Assembly: GCA_027604005.1 (NCBI GenBank)
Contig: JADGJT010000051.1
Coordinates: 3,223 to 67,222, forward strand
Source of the DNA: Dinochytrium kinnereticum
Lineage: Eukaryota; Chytridiomycota; Chytridiomycetes; Chytridiales; Chytridiaceae
Reading direction: 5' to 3'
DNA length: 64,000 nucleotides
Positions 10,102 through 23,800 of the stretch are shown here, piece after piece. A program made the position numbers and the translations under genes. Positions within the stretch are counted from its first letter, which is position 1. Each line of letters begins with the position of its first letter. The notes beneath the pieces were generated by a model. It did not search any database, had not been told where the DNA came from, and saw nothing but the letters and a program-made list of their open reading frames with translations.

Positions 10102-13100
10102 ATGGACGAGGACAACGGTGGGAGCGGAGATCAAATGATCACGGATGGCATGGATGACGCGGTAAGCATGATGCATGCAGACTACCTTCCATTGAAGGAA
10201 GCATGGCATAGCCAAGTTGGTACGATGGCTGAATTTGCATCTGTCGTGAATTCCCACAGGATGCCATCCTTCCAGATCAAATTGGATCTCTATACGCTGA
10301 AAGCTCAGCAAGTGCATCCAGATGGGAGAGGACTCTGTCTCAAACAATCCCGGCCATTGTTAGCATTCGACTCATCGCCGTTCGAAACTTTGGTATGGAG
10401 TCTGTTGGTATCGCAACTGATTTTTTGCGAAGATACCAACCATCAAGGGGCGTCTCAAGCATCGGGGTTCATTGTGGATAAGGCTCGAGGGGTAACTAAT
10501 TTTTTGATTGATATAGCTTATTGACCTGCATTATGCCAGATTATTCTATCAAATCGACATGTCGTCAACCCTGGTGGGTCACCTAATTTGACATTGTCTA
10601 AAGCATGCGTGAAAAAGGCCCCGTTCTCGCAGAAGGGATTTTCAGTCAGTCCAAAGAGGAAATCAAGCTTGTTCCTATATATCGGGATCCAGGTTTGTTT
10701 TTTTGCAATTGTTTTTAAATTGATAACAAAACTTAGTTCATGACTTTGGGTATTAGTCCAGGAGCTCTGGCATCTGATATCTAATATTATGACAGATTCT
10801 TCAAGTTTGATGTTAACGAAATTAAATATATGAAGCTCATCGAAATACCCTTGAAACCCGAGAAGGCACGCGTCGGAATTGATATTCGTGTTGTAAGTGC
10901 TTTTCCTGACTTTGTTCTTTTAAGCGCAAAAAATGATAGCTCTGAAACACGTCTTAGATTGGCAACGACAGTGGAGAGAGGTTAAGTATCCTCGGTGGCA
11001 CTCTTGCGCGTTTGGACCGGAAGGCTCCACAGTACGGTTCTGGAAAGTACAATGGTATTATCCGGTCTTAGCCTTGATCTTCTAATGTCCATCAGATTTC
11101 AATACATGTACGGGGGCTTTATTTTTTTGCGGCTTTATCTGATGGTTATCACTTCATCATACAGTCTACTACCAGGCGGCATCTATGACATCAGGAGGAA
11201 GCTCTGGATCTCCTGTAATCAATGTTGATGGGGAAGCGATTGCTCTTAATGCAGGTGGGTGGGTATAGACTTTAAAAACTGCTAATCTCTATAAAAAATC
11301 AAAGGCGGAGCGACTTCCTCCGCTTCCTCATTTTTCCTGCCTCTAGACAGGGTTGTTCGAGTTTTAAAACTACTTCAATACGGCCTTCCCGTTCCTAGAG
11401 GCACACTTCAGACTGTATTCAAATACAGTCCCTTTGATGAAGTCAAAAGATTGGGACTAAAACCGGAAGTTGAGGCCGCGGTGCGCAGCGAGTTTCCAGA
11501 AAACACGGGAATGCTTGTTGTGAGGTATCGAACACTGGAAGTAGTCCCCCTTTATTTAAAGGATTTCTCTTTAGTCAGGTTATTCCGAAGGGACCAGCAG
11601 ATGAGGTGTTAGAGAGTGGAGATATTGTTATAAAGGTGAATGGAGAGTGGCTTTTAAGATTTGTTCCTTTAGAGGAACTTTTTGATTCAAGGTAAGTTAA
11701 GCTCTGCTTCTTCATAAACTTTGATTACTTTCGGCTTCATTACAATGTCTTTTGTTTTCACGCCAATTTGATCTATTTGAACCGTTGCAGCGTCGGCAAG
11801 CAAATTCGTTTCATGGTCCAAAGGTAAAGAAACGCCGTCACGGTCACTATCTTATAATTAGAGGGTCCGAAATGAAGGAGTTGACCGTAACTGTTCAAGA
11901 CCTTCATTCTATTACTCCCAGCTCATTTATCGAGATTGGAGGGGGCATTCTCAACACTCTATCATACCAAATGGCGAAAAGTTATATGGTCCCAATAGGT
12001 ATACTCATGACTCCTTTATTGTGAACTCAATCCACATAAGGCGGGGTTTTTGTCGCTAGTGCCGGGTATATGTTTGGCCTTGCAGGAGTGGCGAGAAAGT
12101 GTATCATCACAGCTCTTAACAATATTCCTGTTTCAGACTTGGAATCCTTTGTCAATGTTGTGAAAGCTTTGAAGGATGGCGAAAGGGTTCCGATCCGCTT
12201 TTTTCACTTAACAGACATTAATAAGGAGAAGCTAGCACTTGTTTCGATTGATAGGCATTGGAATAGTTTTCGGATAGCAAATAGAGATGGTAGGAAATGT
12301 TTAAAACTTTAAACGACTCATTTTTGTTCAGATACAACTGGCTTATGGAATTATACCGTTATGCCCCCTTGCATTGAAAAGGCATCTTTTGAACCTCATA
12401 CCGCCACGCCGATAACCCTCGACGAAAGCCTAGGTTGTCCTCTCCCAGCTCTAGTATCTAACCCTGAAAAGGTCCTGGTCGTCACGTTATCCCCTCCCTG
12501 GTCCACATAGAATTCCATCTCCCCTTCAAGGTAGACGGTGTGATTAGCCAAGACCATTCAGGTGTCGGTCTTATTGTCGACAAGGAAAGGGGCCTTGTGG
12601 TTGCGGATCGGCATGCCATTCCAACTTTTATCGGTGATGTTCTCCTGACGTTTGCGAACAGCATTTTCGTTCCCGCAAGGATTCTTTATATTCATCAGAT
12701 CTATAACTTTGCTATTTTGGAGTACGATCCAGCCCTCTTAGGGGAAACGGTAAGAATTTTCAATGGGAGAGAGTTTATTGATAATTCTGTGTTCCATTTG
12801 CGCTTTTAAAAAAGCCCGTTGCCGCGGCCGATCTTTCCGATAGAGCTTTATTGCAAGGAGATCCTGGTATAAAATTTAGTAAGGATTGAAACGAATTCTA
12901 ACGTATCTCTAGTTTACCTCGTCTGCTTATCGAAATCCTATCAACCTCTTGTCCGCAAAACCATTGTTACTAATGTCCGTCAATTCTACGTCTCTGAACC
13001 CATTCCACCTAGCTATCGAGCTATGAACGTTGAAGGTAGAGCCATAGATTAAGAAAATTTTCCTACTAACAAACATTTATTCATTCTTGGCCTCTAGGAA

Positions 13101-14165
13101 TCGAACTTGAAAATCCCATAGGTCATGGGGGTGTCCTAACCGATGAAGAAGGAAAGGTTCAAGCAATATACGCAGCCTACACCCGTCATGTCACGAAAGG
13201 CCGTAACGAGTTCCACATTGGCTTGAACATCTCCGTCGTGATACCGATTCTGGATCGCATAAAAGAGGCGATGATGGCTCATGGCACGTGGAGCCCGAAT
13301 GATGTTCATGGATCGGATTTGAGGATGCTTCATGAACGAATGAGACCTGTTATGGGGTTAGAGATTGAGCTTACTTATGCGCAGGTTGCGCATACGCGAT
13401 TGTTGGGGCTTTCGGATCAATGGGTTAAAAAAATTGAGAAGTGTCATCCTTCTAGGAGGAATGTTCTTTTGATTCGGAGATTGACGACTGGTAACGACTT
13501 TTTTTTTCTCTATTTCAGACAGCATTCTCAACAAAACTTCTTTTTTTTTTTCCTCCTTACAAAGGCACCCCATCATTCTCGCTCCTCAAAGAAGGCGACG
13601 TTATTCTAGCGGTCGACGACAAACCGTCCACAACTTTTGACGACGTATTACGCAACTATGATAAAAAGGAGCTCACCCTCACGATTCTCCGCGACAAAAA
13701 AGAGATGACAGTCACAGTCCCTCAATCCACCCTCGAGACCAGCGGAACAACCCGACTGGTCGGGTGGTCCGGTGCCGTCTTCCAAAGTAAGAGCCTCGCT
13801 ATCCAGAAGCCACCAAACTCACACTTAACTTTCTTTTAGTGCCCCCCAAAGCCGTGTACCAACAGCTTAAAACGATCCCGAAAGGTGTCTACTGCTCAGT
13901 AGTCTATGATGGCTCGCCTTCCCAACTCTACCATCTTCAACCCATCTCATGGGTAACAGAAGTTAACGGACAGGCTGTTGAGAATTTGGATGATTTTTTG
14001 AAAGCCGTCAGAGCCATTCCGACAGACAGTTACGCGAGGATCAGGACAGTAAACTTTAATCGATTTGTAAGGGTTATTGCGATCAGGACGGATTCACATT
14101 ATTTTGGGACCTGGGAGATTGGGTGGTCAAAACTAGGGGGATCGGCGTTGGCTAGGAGTGAATGA
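10102..14165 (+). CDS. NMA111: Nma111-type nuclear HtrA serine protease
   Basis: Many short exons encode the double HtrA architecture of yeast Nma111. Exon 1 starts at the ATG at 10102 ([16 protein letters not shown]) and ends at a GTAAGC donor. The first protease domain has [20 protein letters not shown] (His), YRDPVHDFGFFKFD (Asp) and [10 protein letters not shown] (Ser), so the catalytic triad is complete. [21 protein letters not shown] is a Nma111 hallmark. Two PDZ-like regions follow, including [10 protein letters not shown] and [19 protein letters not shown]. The second protease-like unit ([34 protein letters not shown]) looks degenerate, as in the family. The C-terminal PDZ-like part includes [20 protein letters not shown]. 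Nma111 is a nuclear pro-apoptotic, heat-protective protease in yeast; the local role is inferred. About 140 bases separate its start from the divergent CEP76 gene. Confidence 0.9.
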
Positions 14166-15085
14166 TGAATCGATAAAGAGTTGATGCAACTGCACAGTAT
14201 CTTGCAAGGGTGCACCTTTAGTTTTATGGTTATTATTCTTTCTTTTTTTTTTTAGCGAAAACAAGCGAAATACACTTTACATATTTTTATTTTCTTCCCA
14301 ACCAATATAAAGTCTTTTAAAGTGAAAAAACTGAAAAAAAAGTATAGGAAAGAAGTCTATGATACGGTTGGGATAGGCTTTTAAAAAAATAGGTGAGGAG
14401 TCAGTCTTCTTCGACACCAAAGAAGAGGGCAAAAAAAAAAAATAGAAAAAAAAAAAGAAAGAAAAGAAAAGAGCAAATGGAAAAAGGAACTAGAAAAGTA
14501 TAAAGTAAGTCTAGGTCAAGGAGATGAAAAAGAAGCAATCCAACAAAAAGGTACGTTAAGAAGAAAAAAAATGAACGTTAGAAATTGGGAAATATGAGGA
14601 GAGGGTTTTTTTTCTATATGTCTCCCCATCGTACGTTCCGAAAAGAAAGGTTAAGCCAACACGCAAAAAAGGGGAGGTGGGGGGAAAGAAGAAAACGGTC
14701 AAGCAAAATAAGCAGATTAATATCCTCGCTTACAAACCACGGAAAACAGAAAAAAGAAAAGAAAAAGAAAATGCCCGCAATAAAAAGTTCCATTAGGCAG
14801 ATTAAAGGAAGGATATTGGGGCAAGCTTCGTGACAATAAAAGGAGAAGTAAAGAGAGGAATAAAAGAGGAGAGAGAAAAGATACAGTAAGTATCTAGGAT
14901 AGGTTCCGACAACGGATGCGCATCGCTTTTCCCCCCCCAGCTGAAGTATCGAGCAAACGTTTAATAGTGAAATAATCGGGATTCTCCCAGAGGACAAAGC
15001 CCAAGTCTAAGGAAACTAAGGAGTAATGGACATTCCGTCCTCCTCCTCCACACAAAAAAAAAAACCAAAAAAAAACCAACTGTCC
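14166..15085. other. A-rich convergent intergenic region
   Basis: About 920 bases between two convergent stops. They are purine-rich with many A-runs, consistent with 3' untranslated and terminator sequence of NMA111 (+) and the RRM gene (-). Short open frames here are low-complexity Lys/Arg or Phe/Ser strings and are not supported as genes. Confidence 0.5.
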
Positions 15086-18000
15086 TCACTCCTCCACCAA
15101 AACTTTAACCATCCTAACAGCTCTAGCCATAAGAGCCTCCAACATTGGCGCAGTCTTTCCCTCATCCACTCCTTCCTCCTCCCTCCCAAGCCCCTCCCCA
15201 AACAAATCGCCCCTTCCCCTCCTCATAATCTCCACCATCCTCTCAACCTCATCCTGGGCTCCCAAAAGTCTCTCCCTACACTCCTCCACCGTCTCCTCCC
15301 TGAAAGACTCAGGCATCATTGGCTGCAACGACGAAGCTGGCAGCGAAGGTGACCCGTACCTCAGTATCTCAAGGTTTGGGGCCGAAGCGTTTCGGGGCAA
15401 CCCACGAACCGGGGAAGAAGAGTGGAACGGGAGTTTAGAAGATGTTAAATCAGTTGAGGAGGATGAGGAGGACGACCAGAGGCGTTGGTGAGAGGAGATT
15501 CGACCGATAGCCCCATGGCGTTCTTCATCAGTTGTCCAGGAAGGGATGAAAGTATTGGCATCCGGGTTGAAGGCGGATGCGCGGGAAGTTAGAGAGAGAA
15601 TCGAGTTGTCATCTTTTGGGAGAAGGGAAGGTTTGGGATCTTCGGAAGCGTAGGTTGGGAGGCGGTTCGTGGAAGTGAAATTTGACATCATACTTTCCAC
15701 GGACTGGAAGTCGGTGCCATCATTATCCTCGTACCATTGCGTCTGAGGAAAAGAAAAGAGAAAATTAATTATATATCCTAAAACTTTAAAGTGCATATTC
15801 TCTTCAACCCCTAAGCGGAAAGGAAAAGGCAAAAAAACAAACCTTGCTCCTTCCCTCCCGCCCGGTCCCCAACTCAAATCCAGAAAATCCAACCCCAGTC
15901 CCAGGAACCTTCCAGATGTCCTCTTGCTGCATAGCCCCAAGCGGTCTCCCGGATATTCCCTTTCCAATAGGAAGAGGGGAGAAAGGTCCCGCTGACGTCG
16001 ACATCGAAGCCGCCGAAGACGCCGGCGACAAAACCGATGGCACCGTCATGGTAGTAGAAGCAGAAGGCGATGACCAGTCATCATTAATCGTAGAGGGAGG
16101 CGGTGGAGTACTCCATGGGTCGTGAGTGGGATTGGGCTCTCCCCATACCGATGACGAAAAATGAGTGGGCCCTCTTACAGGGGCCACGGTGGCCGAATTA
16201 GGAGCTCTCGCCCACGGATCAGCAGAAGGAGAAGACAAAGGGCTTCCCATCGTGCCAGCAGGTCTCGACAAAGAAGGCTGCGAAAAGGTCCGATTAAGAT
16301 GTCCGTGATAAGTTGATGGTGAAAATCTCTGAAACTCTTCCTCCCCTTCCCCCTCCGCAACGGCGCCAGGTTCAGTCCTCAACACCCCAAACAACCCACC
16401 CGGGGGATCATCATTCTCCACAGCAGTAATTACAAGGCTTTCCCAAGGTTCAGGAACAGCTCCAGGCCCGCGATATTGAAACGCAACGCTTCCAAACCCG
16501 CCTCCCAGGACTTCACGGAGATTGTAGCTGTCGAAAACGGCTTTGGCTGAGGCGACGGAGGTGAAACGGACGTAGATGCCTGGAGGGTGAGTTGGGAAGT
16601 TGAGGAGAAGGGACGCGAAACCGGAAATGCGCGAGAAGATGCCACGAAGTTCGGCGTCAGATTGAATTGGAGAGTTACGAATGAGGATCACATTTGAGAC
16701 GATCTGAGGTTGACAATATTTAGTTAGATGTGAGTCGGAGAAAAAGCTAGCAACAAGAAAACATCCTAAATTAATGAAAAAGCACGAGATCATATACCTG
16801 TCCACCCTTCCTCATCTCTCCCTTGCCACTCCTAATTGGAAAATGTTCTGCCCCACTCGACCCACTAACTCTTACAACCCCACTCTCCCCGGCCATTAAT
16901 TCCTCCTTCCTCCCCATTGGCCCCATATGGAACTGATTCGCAGATAATGGCGACAACCCCGAAGCCGGAAAACTTCCCTGCGACGCAATCTTCCTCAACC
17001 CCAAATGATGATGATGACGATTCGCCAAAGTCGGTGGGCGGAATGGCGGAGCCGTTGTCCCTGGTGGTTGGGATGCGAAATGTGGGCGGAAGATCCCATC
17101 TTGATGGGTTAATGATGACGCAGGGGTCTCGGCCCATTGCGGTGAAGGTTGGGTCTGAGGTTGCTGCTGTTGTGGACGCATGGGTTGGGTTGGGTGAGGC
17201 TGGGGTGAAAGTATCCCCGGCGGTGGCATACTCGGGGGTGAAGAAATCCCTGGCTGTCCCATCTTTCCGTTCACCGGTGACGAAGGGAACGAAGGTTTTA
17301 TAATCATAGGAGGTGGAAGCTGGGGGATATTCTGCGCCTGCAAAGGCATTATAGGAGGAGTTGGTGCTCCAGGAGTGGACGGTGGGGTAGGGCGTCCAGA
17401 AGTCGTCGATGGAGTGCCTGGTTTATTACCTGTCATTCCCGCCTTAACCCCCTGCATCTGCTGCTGCTGAGTCTGAGGAGGGGGAGTCTGCACTTGCTTT
17501 GGGGGCTGGGGAGAATTTTGAACTTGAGCAGGCTGTGCAGTCGTGCTAGTGTTGGTAGTGGTATTATGCTGAACTTGCTGGTGATGAGGGATGACGTTGC
17601 CGGTTTCCCTGTCAAATTTCTTTGAGTAAACAGAGTACAGGTTCGTTGTGGAATTCATATCCTCAAGCGCGCGAGTTGAGCATTGGACATCACGAAAGTG
17701 GACCCACGAGTGAGAGGTATCAAAGATGAGGCGCTCAAAACCTTCGTACGTGGTGCGGAGGTACTTCAGGAATTCAGTCTCGGTCCAATAGAGGGTTGAT
17801 GTCCAGAGCACCTTTTAATATTACACGGACGGCGATAAGGTAAGTATATTGATAGAATAAAAGGCAGAGGCTTGAAATTTTATTGAATACATACCTTGGA
17901 CGGCTCTCCCAGTTCTTCAATCTTTTTCTCCTCCGGTTCCTTCCTAGCAAAACTGGCCTTAAACGCCATCTGAGTACCCAAAATCCGAGACATAGCCTCC

Positions 18001-19793
18001 TTTGCATAATCAGAGTCCTTCAACACAACCCTAAAATTAGTCTGTCCAAATTGAACACGAACGAATCCAGGAAGAGTCAAGCAAAGTGCTTTAAGATCGG
18101 CCTAGCGAAGAAAAAAAAAACAACAAAACAGTCAGATAAAAAAAGACAAGAGACACACAAAATCAACGGGCTATTTGAAAAACATTTAGTTTACCTTATC
18201 CCTATTCCCGAGATTAGTCACATACACAGTCCTAGCCCCATTCAATTTACCTCCGCCATTACCCACCGTCAATGGAGCGGGTGGCGATGGAGGAGTTGGC
18301 CCGCCGGACTTCCCCTCCATGGATGAAGCCGGTGACGGCGCATCCACATTCCGATTCCCCTCTAAAGGAGCAAGTCTCGAAGCAGACGGAGCAGCGGCCG
18401 ACAAGCTCAAACTCGTGATGTGCGAATTAGTCGACGTGGCTGACCCAACACTAGAGCTTCTTTGTCTATGATGATGATGGGCAGGGTGAACCAATCCCGT
18501 TGTTGTCGAGGTTGTTATAGAAGGTGAAGGAGAGCCGCGTGGTGTGCGAGCGCCGTAGACTTCCCAATGGGGTGGATGCTGAGTGTGAGCGAAGGAGGAG
18601 TCCACTGAGGAGTTGGAGTGCACAGGCTCACCCCAGTTGGCTGGGACAAAAGGAAACGTCTGGGTTCCATGCGATGAGCCATCTTGAGGTGGAGATGGCG
18701 GCGCTCTGGACGTATGGTTTGAAGAAAAAGCCGAGTTAAAGACGGGACCCGACCCAGAAGGCTGGGTAGGAGACGGTGGATCCAGAGAAAAAACACGAAG
18801 ATTAGAGAATCCAGATATTCCCATCAAAGCGCGATGAGCCAATTGGACGTCCGAGAAAGCCATAACGTAAGAGATACCCGAGTCAGCGTCCCCTCTAATA
18901 GACCCGTCGACGAGGAAGGGTTGGACGTAAGGAAGACACGAATCTGGTACGACCTGGAGGGATTCAAATCCCTTGAACAGGGAAGCCACCTTCCTGGCCT
19001 CATCGGGAGACAGCCGGAACGGAGACGCCAGGAGACGGATCCAACGTGATGGACAAGCTTGAGACAGTAATGAGGAGGATGAGGCGGGAAATAGTGAAGA
19101 AGAAGAAGACGACGAAAGCGGACGTGACAGGATGGATGAGGAGGAGGCGGACGCGGACGCAAAGGCAGAGAGCGCGGCAATGAGGGGCGACACGGACGCA
19201 GGGGAGACGCAGACAGCCAATACTGCAAAAGAGAAAAAAGTCAGCGATGGATGAATTTGGGCTGTGTCCGGGTGGGCGGACAGAGTTGTCAGTGTGACCA
19301 GCGGTGTCCCTGTGCAACAGGGCAAAGGGCAGGGAAAAAGAGAAAAAATCAAAAAGGGAATATTGGACTTGTCACCAGCCATCCAGCCAGCCAGCCAGCC
19401 AGCAAGCCGTGGGGTTCTCTTTATCTGCACACGGCAAGGGGTTGAAGACTCACGCTGGGATACGTCGTCTTCATCGGAGGACGGCGCCTCCTCTGCCCCT
19501 GATCCCGCTGATCCTGACGTTGATGGAGACGAACCCGATCCGCATGCTACAAACTGAACGCGCATCACCAGTGACAGCCGCTGCTGATCTCCATCCGTCT
19601 CATCGCCATTCTCAGTGTGCAAAAGATGATCGTCCGCACCATGCTGATGCTGCCGTTTCACCTCTCGTCGCGCACGCAGCTTGAACAATTGTGTAAAGAG
19701 ATCCCCGCGATCGAGTCTGCGTGCTCCGCTCTGATGACCGTGATGAAGACATCGAACGGATACCGTCGTGGTGGTGGTTGTGGACGAAGGCAT
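15086..19793 (-). CDS. Four-RRM RNA-binding protein with low-complexity linkers
   Basis: Exons join in frame from the ATG at 19793 (MPSSTTTTTTVSVRCL) to a stop at 15086. Intron 1 runs from a GTGAGT donor near 19457 to TTTTGCAG near 19215. Four RRM-like units are visible. The first has ARKVASLFKGFESLQVVPDS then GISYVMAFSDVQLAHRAL. The second has TVYVTNLGNRDKADLKALC then FRVVLKDSDYAKEAM. The third has TLYWTETEFLKYLRTTYEGF then SWVHFRDVQCSTRAL. The fourth has NVILIRNSPIQSDAELRGIF then GIYVRFTSVASAKAVF. Linkers are rich in Ser, Pro, Gln, Asn and Gly, including a Q/P-rich stretch after the third unit. The C-terminus contains a predicted charged helix ending KVLVEE. The order recalls fungal Whi3/Scw1/Mei2-class regulators, but no orthologue is claimed. 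It is probably a cytoplasmic mRNA-binding protein prone to condensation. Confidence 0.75.
19382..19404. repeat. (CCAG)n microsatellite in intron 1
   Basis: Direct tandem repetition of CCAG (about six units) inside the first intron of the four-RRM gene. Confidence 0.8.
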
Positions 19794-20889
19794 CTTGAGA
19801 TCTATCTGGGAGTTTTTGGCATGCAGGTTAGGAAGGGATGAGAAGTGGGGGTGGTGGGAGATGGTATCAGATGGAGGGAGGCATGAGGCTTTGAATGATG
19901 GAAATAGAACAAAATTTGAGGCATAAAACGGGGAGAGGGTTAATGAAGTCCTATCGATCCTATCTCCCACCACCGTCTTAAAATACTTCAGCTGTCCAAA
20001 ACAGAGACTGAATGAAGTAAAAAGATACAGTACGTGTGTGTGTGAAAAGCAAAGCGGGTGATGGGGTTTGGGAGGGGTGTGGGAGGATGGCAATATAGAG
20101 GAATGCAGACCAGACAGTAAACGATATGAAATATTCCAGTATCCTGCAGATGCAGTGCTCACAGCAGGAGATGTCTCTTTTGTGGTGAAGAGAATGCTGA
20201 GAAGCGGATTGATCGAAGACGTGAGTTTCGTCAATCCAGTGAGAGTTGAAGAGAAGAGAGAGAGGAAGAGGACGGATGGATTCAATGAATGGATGGATGG
20301 ATGGATGGATGGATGGATGGAGATGGATGGATGGATGGGTGGAGCGAGTCAATGAGGCCCTGCAGTGGTGGGTGTTGACGGGTGCAGCAGCTGCTGCTGC
20401 AGAGGTCAGAGACAGTTGGAGGAGTGCAGCAAATTCGCTCACCTTCCAGTGTGTGTGTGCAGTTTCCGCCTGTTTGTCTCTGCGTCGCCCTCGGGTGTTT
20501 GTCAGACGGGCAAAAAAAGGTTCAACGAGGTTGGTGTCTGTGCAACGGTACTCGCTTGCACCACCCAACAAGCTTGCACAAGCGACAAAAGAGGCTCGCT
20601 CCCTTCTCACCAGGGAAAGAGAAAAGGAAAAAAGGAAAACCTGCTCTCCCGTGAAATAAAAAAGCGTTGCAATCAACAACAACAAAGTGTAAATAATAAT
20701 GTATAATATGAATATAAAATAAATGAAATGAAAGCAATAATCAACCACTACAAGGATGCGAGAAACGCCGTGGAGAAGGAAGAATTCGGTGGTTTGGATC
20801 CCAACAACTAATAAATAATAGTGAATGCGCAGTAAACAAGAAAACTCAACAGCAAAAAGGATGCACATTCTATAATTATTCCCTCCCCT
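19794..20889. other. Upstream region of the RRM gene
   Basis: About 1.1 kb between the start of the RRM gene and the stop of PET127, both on the minus strand. It contains the (ATGG)n microsatellite and a CAG/CTG-rich patch near 20380-20400. It is long enough for a 5' UTR and promoter. No convincing gene is seen. Confidence 0.5.
20289..20339. repeat. (ATGG)n tetranucleotide microsatellite
   Basis: Uninterrupted ATGG units over about 30 bases, then a slightly imperfect continuation (AGATGG, ATGGGT). The same motif recurs near 44.4 kb and, in the opposite orientation, near 47.37 kb. Confidence 0.9.
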
Positions 20890-23800
20890 CTAAACCCTAC
20901 TCAACTGCCTCGAAAGACTTCTCATGAACATACTAGCCCTGCCACTTCTCCCTCCATTCGAAGACGACAATGAATGCGAGCTCAAATTCGTGCACGCCCT
21001 TCTCACAGAGCCATACTCTGACCATAATCTCTCCTCCGCCACATCCTCCTCTTCACCACCAGCCGCAGCGTTCGTCAGTCTAACTCTTCGCTTCTTCGGA
21101 GGCACCTCCAAAACATCATTACCCCCTTTCACACGCAACGAAGGCAACCCATCATCAAAACTCTCATCCAAAAAGGTGTTCTGTTTCCCTTCATGAAGAA
21201 CCTCAGGCGCGCTAGGCATCAAGATACCCTTCAATTCTGAAACCTGTTGCAACACAGCAGCTTTCTCGTCATTCCCAACCTCCTCCGCCTCTATAAGTTG
21301 GGCCGAACTAGCCGTTCCATTGGCACTGGGTTTCATCGCAACACCCTTCTCACAAATCTCATACGCGAGGTACCAACTATTAATTATCAATCCAAGGTCG
21401 GTTGGGGAAGAATCATCCATAGGTTGATCTCCGACCCAGCTGGTGGCGCGAAGTTCGTACTTGGCAAGTGCTGGTGGTTTTTCGACAGGTGGAGGTGAGA
21501 GCGAGGTATTACTGGCTTGGCGAGAGATTGGTTCCGCGTAGATTGCAAGTTTCTTACAAAACATAAAAGGAAGAGGAAAGAAAGACGAAGCTAGTTTTAG
21601 ATATACCCCCCAAAAAAAAGGTTGCCAGAAACAGGCATCACTAGAACCAACCTGCAACTTTTCACTCCCTTTGAGTGTAACCCTAACATCCCATCCCCAA
21701 AACGTTTCCGAAACTTTATCGAGGATCTTCTCAAGCATCTTAACCGATACCGCAAATGCCGCATCGCCAAACTTAGAAGATCCGTAAAGCACTTCATCCA
21801 TCTCCTCAATAGAGAGGTATTGAAACCCAAAGATTTCTTTCGTGTTGTGGTAACAGACAAGAATCCCGTCCATGTTGCCAATACGGACTTGAAAGCTTTT
21901 CAGAAGTAGGAATGGTAGTGCTTATGAGTACAAACAGGTAATTTAGAGAGAAAGGGTAGCAGTCACATACTTGTACTTTAACATAGCCGAGCGCACCATA
22001 TCATAGTATTCCCTCTCATACGACTCCAAAAGCCCGTACGTCTTTTTCAGCTTATACTGCAGATAGTCCTTAAAAAAGAATTGTTAAAATACGTTTACTG
22101 TACCAAAAAGATGCCAAAAAGGTTGGAGCAAAACAAAAACATAAAATAAAATAAAGTAGATCCACAGACTTTGTAATTTCCGGGGTCCATTCTAATAGGG
22201 AGTGTCGCTCTCGTCTTTAAATCAAAAGACCGTTTAGGCAACCTCGGGTCCATACAATCCAACTGCGACCTCAGCAAAAAGTTCTCCACCTAAAAATTCC
22301 CGCAAAAAAAAAACCCCCCCCATAATAAAAAAAATTAGTAAATATATTGCATACCATCCACAAAAATGAAGTCAGCAGTTAAAGCATATTTCAAAAAAGA
22401 TAATAGGAGAAAGAAATGAACAGAGGAAAAGATCAAAAAAAAAAAAGAAGAAGGAAGCCCAACCTTTGCAAACACAAATGCATCCGGAGCGCAACGCTCC
22501 ACCGGCTTGTCGTTCCCCTCCAAAGCTTCCTTCAACAGCTTGCTAAATTCTTCCGGCGTCGACGTGAGCATCTTCTCCATTGATTTCCCCTACAATACAT
22601 ATGTACATATAAACATACTAAAAAGGCAAGCCAAAGCGAATGAAGAAACAAAAGGATAATAGAGAAGATGCAGTAAAGCTTACCAGATTCATCAAGATAA
22701 GATTAGGCGCTACTTCTGTTTCATCATCATCTGGTTCGTCCACTTTTTCCTGATCGATAAGGTAAACGCCTTCACGGAACCGAAGTACTGCTGAAGTGGG
22801 AGACCGAGTAGTGGCAGTGAACCTTTTCGACTTGATAAAATTCATGAAAGAGTGTATATTAATAAAAAAAATATTAAAGAACAATCATAAAAGGACCCCC
22901 CCAAAGAAGTATAACGGTACCCGAAAGGAAGGAGGAATCAAAAGAAGCCAACCTCATCCGTAAATGTCATCGAGAAATTCAAATTATTGATCGGCTTGTT
23001 AAAAGACACCACCTGATACACCTTTGCAATGAGACTGGTAATAGACGAAGTGGACGAAGCGTATCTCCGACTATGGGTCTTAGCAAGCTTAAAGAGGCTC
23101 TAAAACCATCACAATAAAAAAAATTTGCGAAACCTATCAGACACGAAGAAACAAGAAATAAAGGATGAAGAAAATTAGTGGCATGAATAGTACCTCATCT
23201 TTCGAGGCAGTAACGTAGGGCGGCAGAGCGTCGAAGTTAAAGTCTTCCGGTTGAGTAATATTTTGAAGCCAGGCGTTAAAGTTGTATACTTTAGATCTGG
23301 GGTCTTGCAGAACATGTACCCCAGGGCTTTTTAAGAATTAAATAACATAAAGGTTATGTGAGTACAGAGATGTAACGTCTCTTGGAATAAACGGCATAAC
23401 TGAGAGCAAAAGACGCATGAAAGCCAACACCAAATATGATAATGAAGGGTTCAACGATTATTTCTACATCTACTGTCTCTCAAAATGGCAGTTTCCATCG
23501 TTGACATCACTCCAATGCAATGCACACAAGAACGATAAAATGAATAAAAAACGAGAAGAAAAATAAATAAATAAATCAAACTCCACCCCAGTCGCACTTT
23601 TTAATTATCAACCTACCTAAACAGTGCACGATCTATTCCATGTGCAAGTCTAGGAACAACAGGTCCATCCGCCGTGTTCGCAGACCCGTCCAAAGTTGGC
23701 CCTTCAATGACCTCATAATTAAAAGGAAAAGGCGATATCTGCCTTCCATCCCCAGAGAGGACCTCAATCTTTTTTCGTCCTTTCCGAGGCTTAGGAGTGG

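Noticed and set aside
12540..12809. Separate small protease gene
   Set aside because: This is the second, degenerate protease unit of NMA111 and is in order with the flanking exons.
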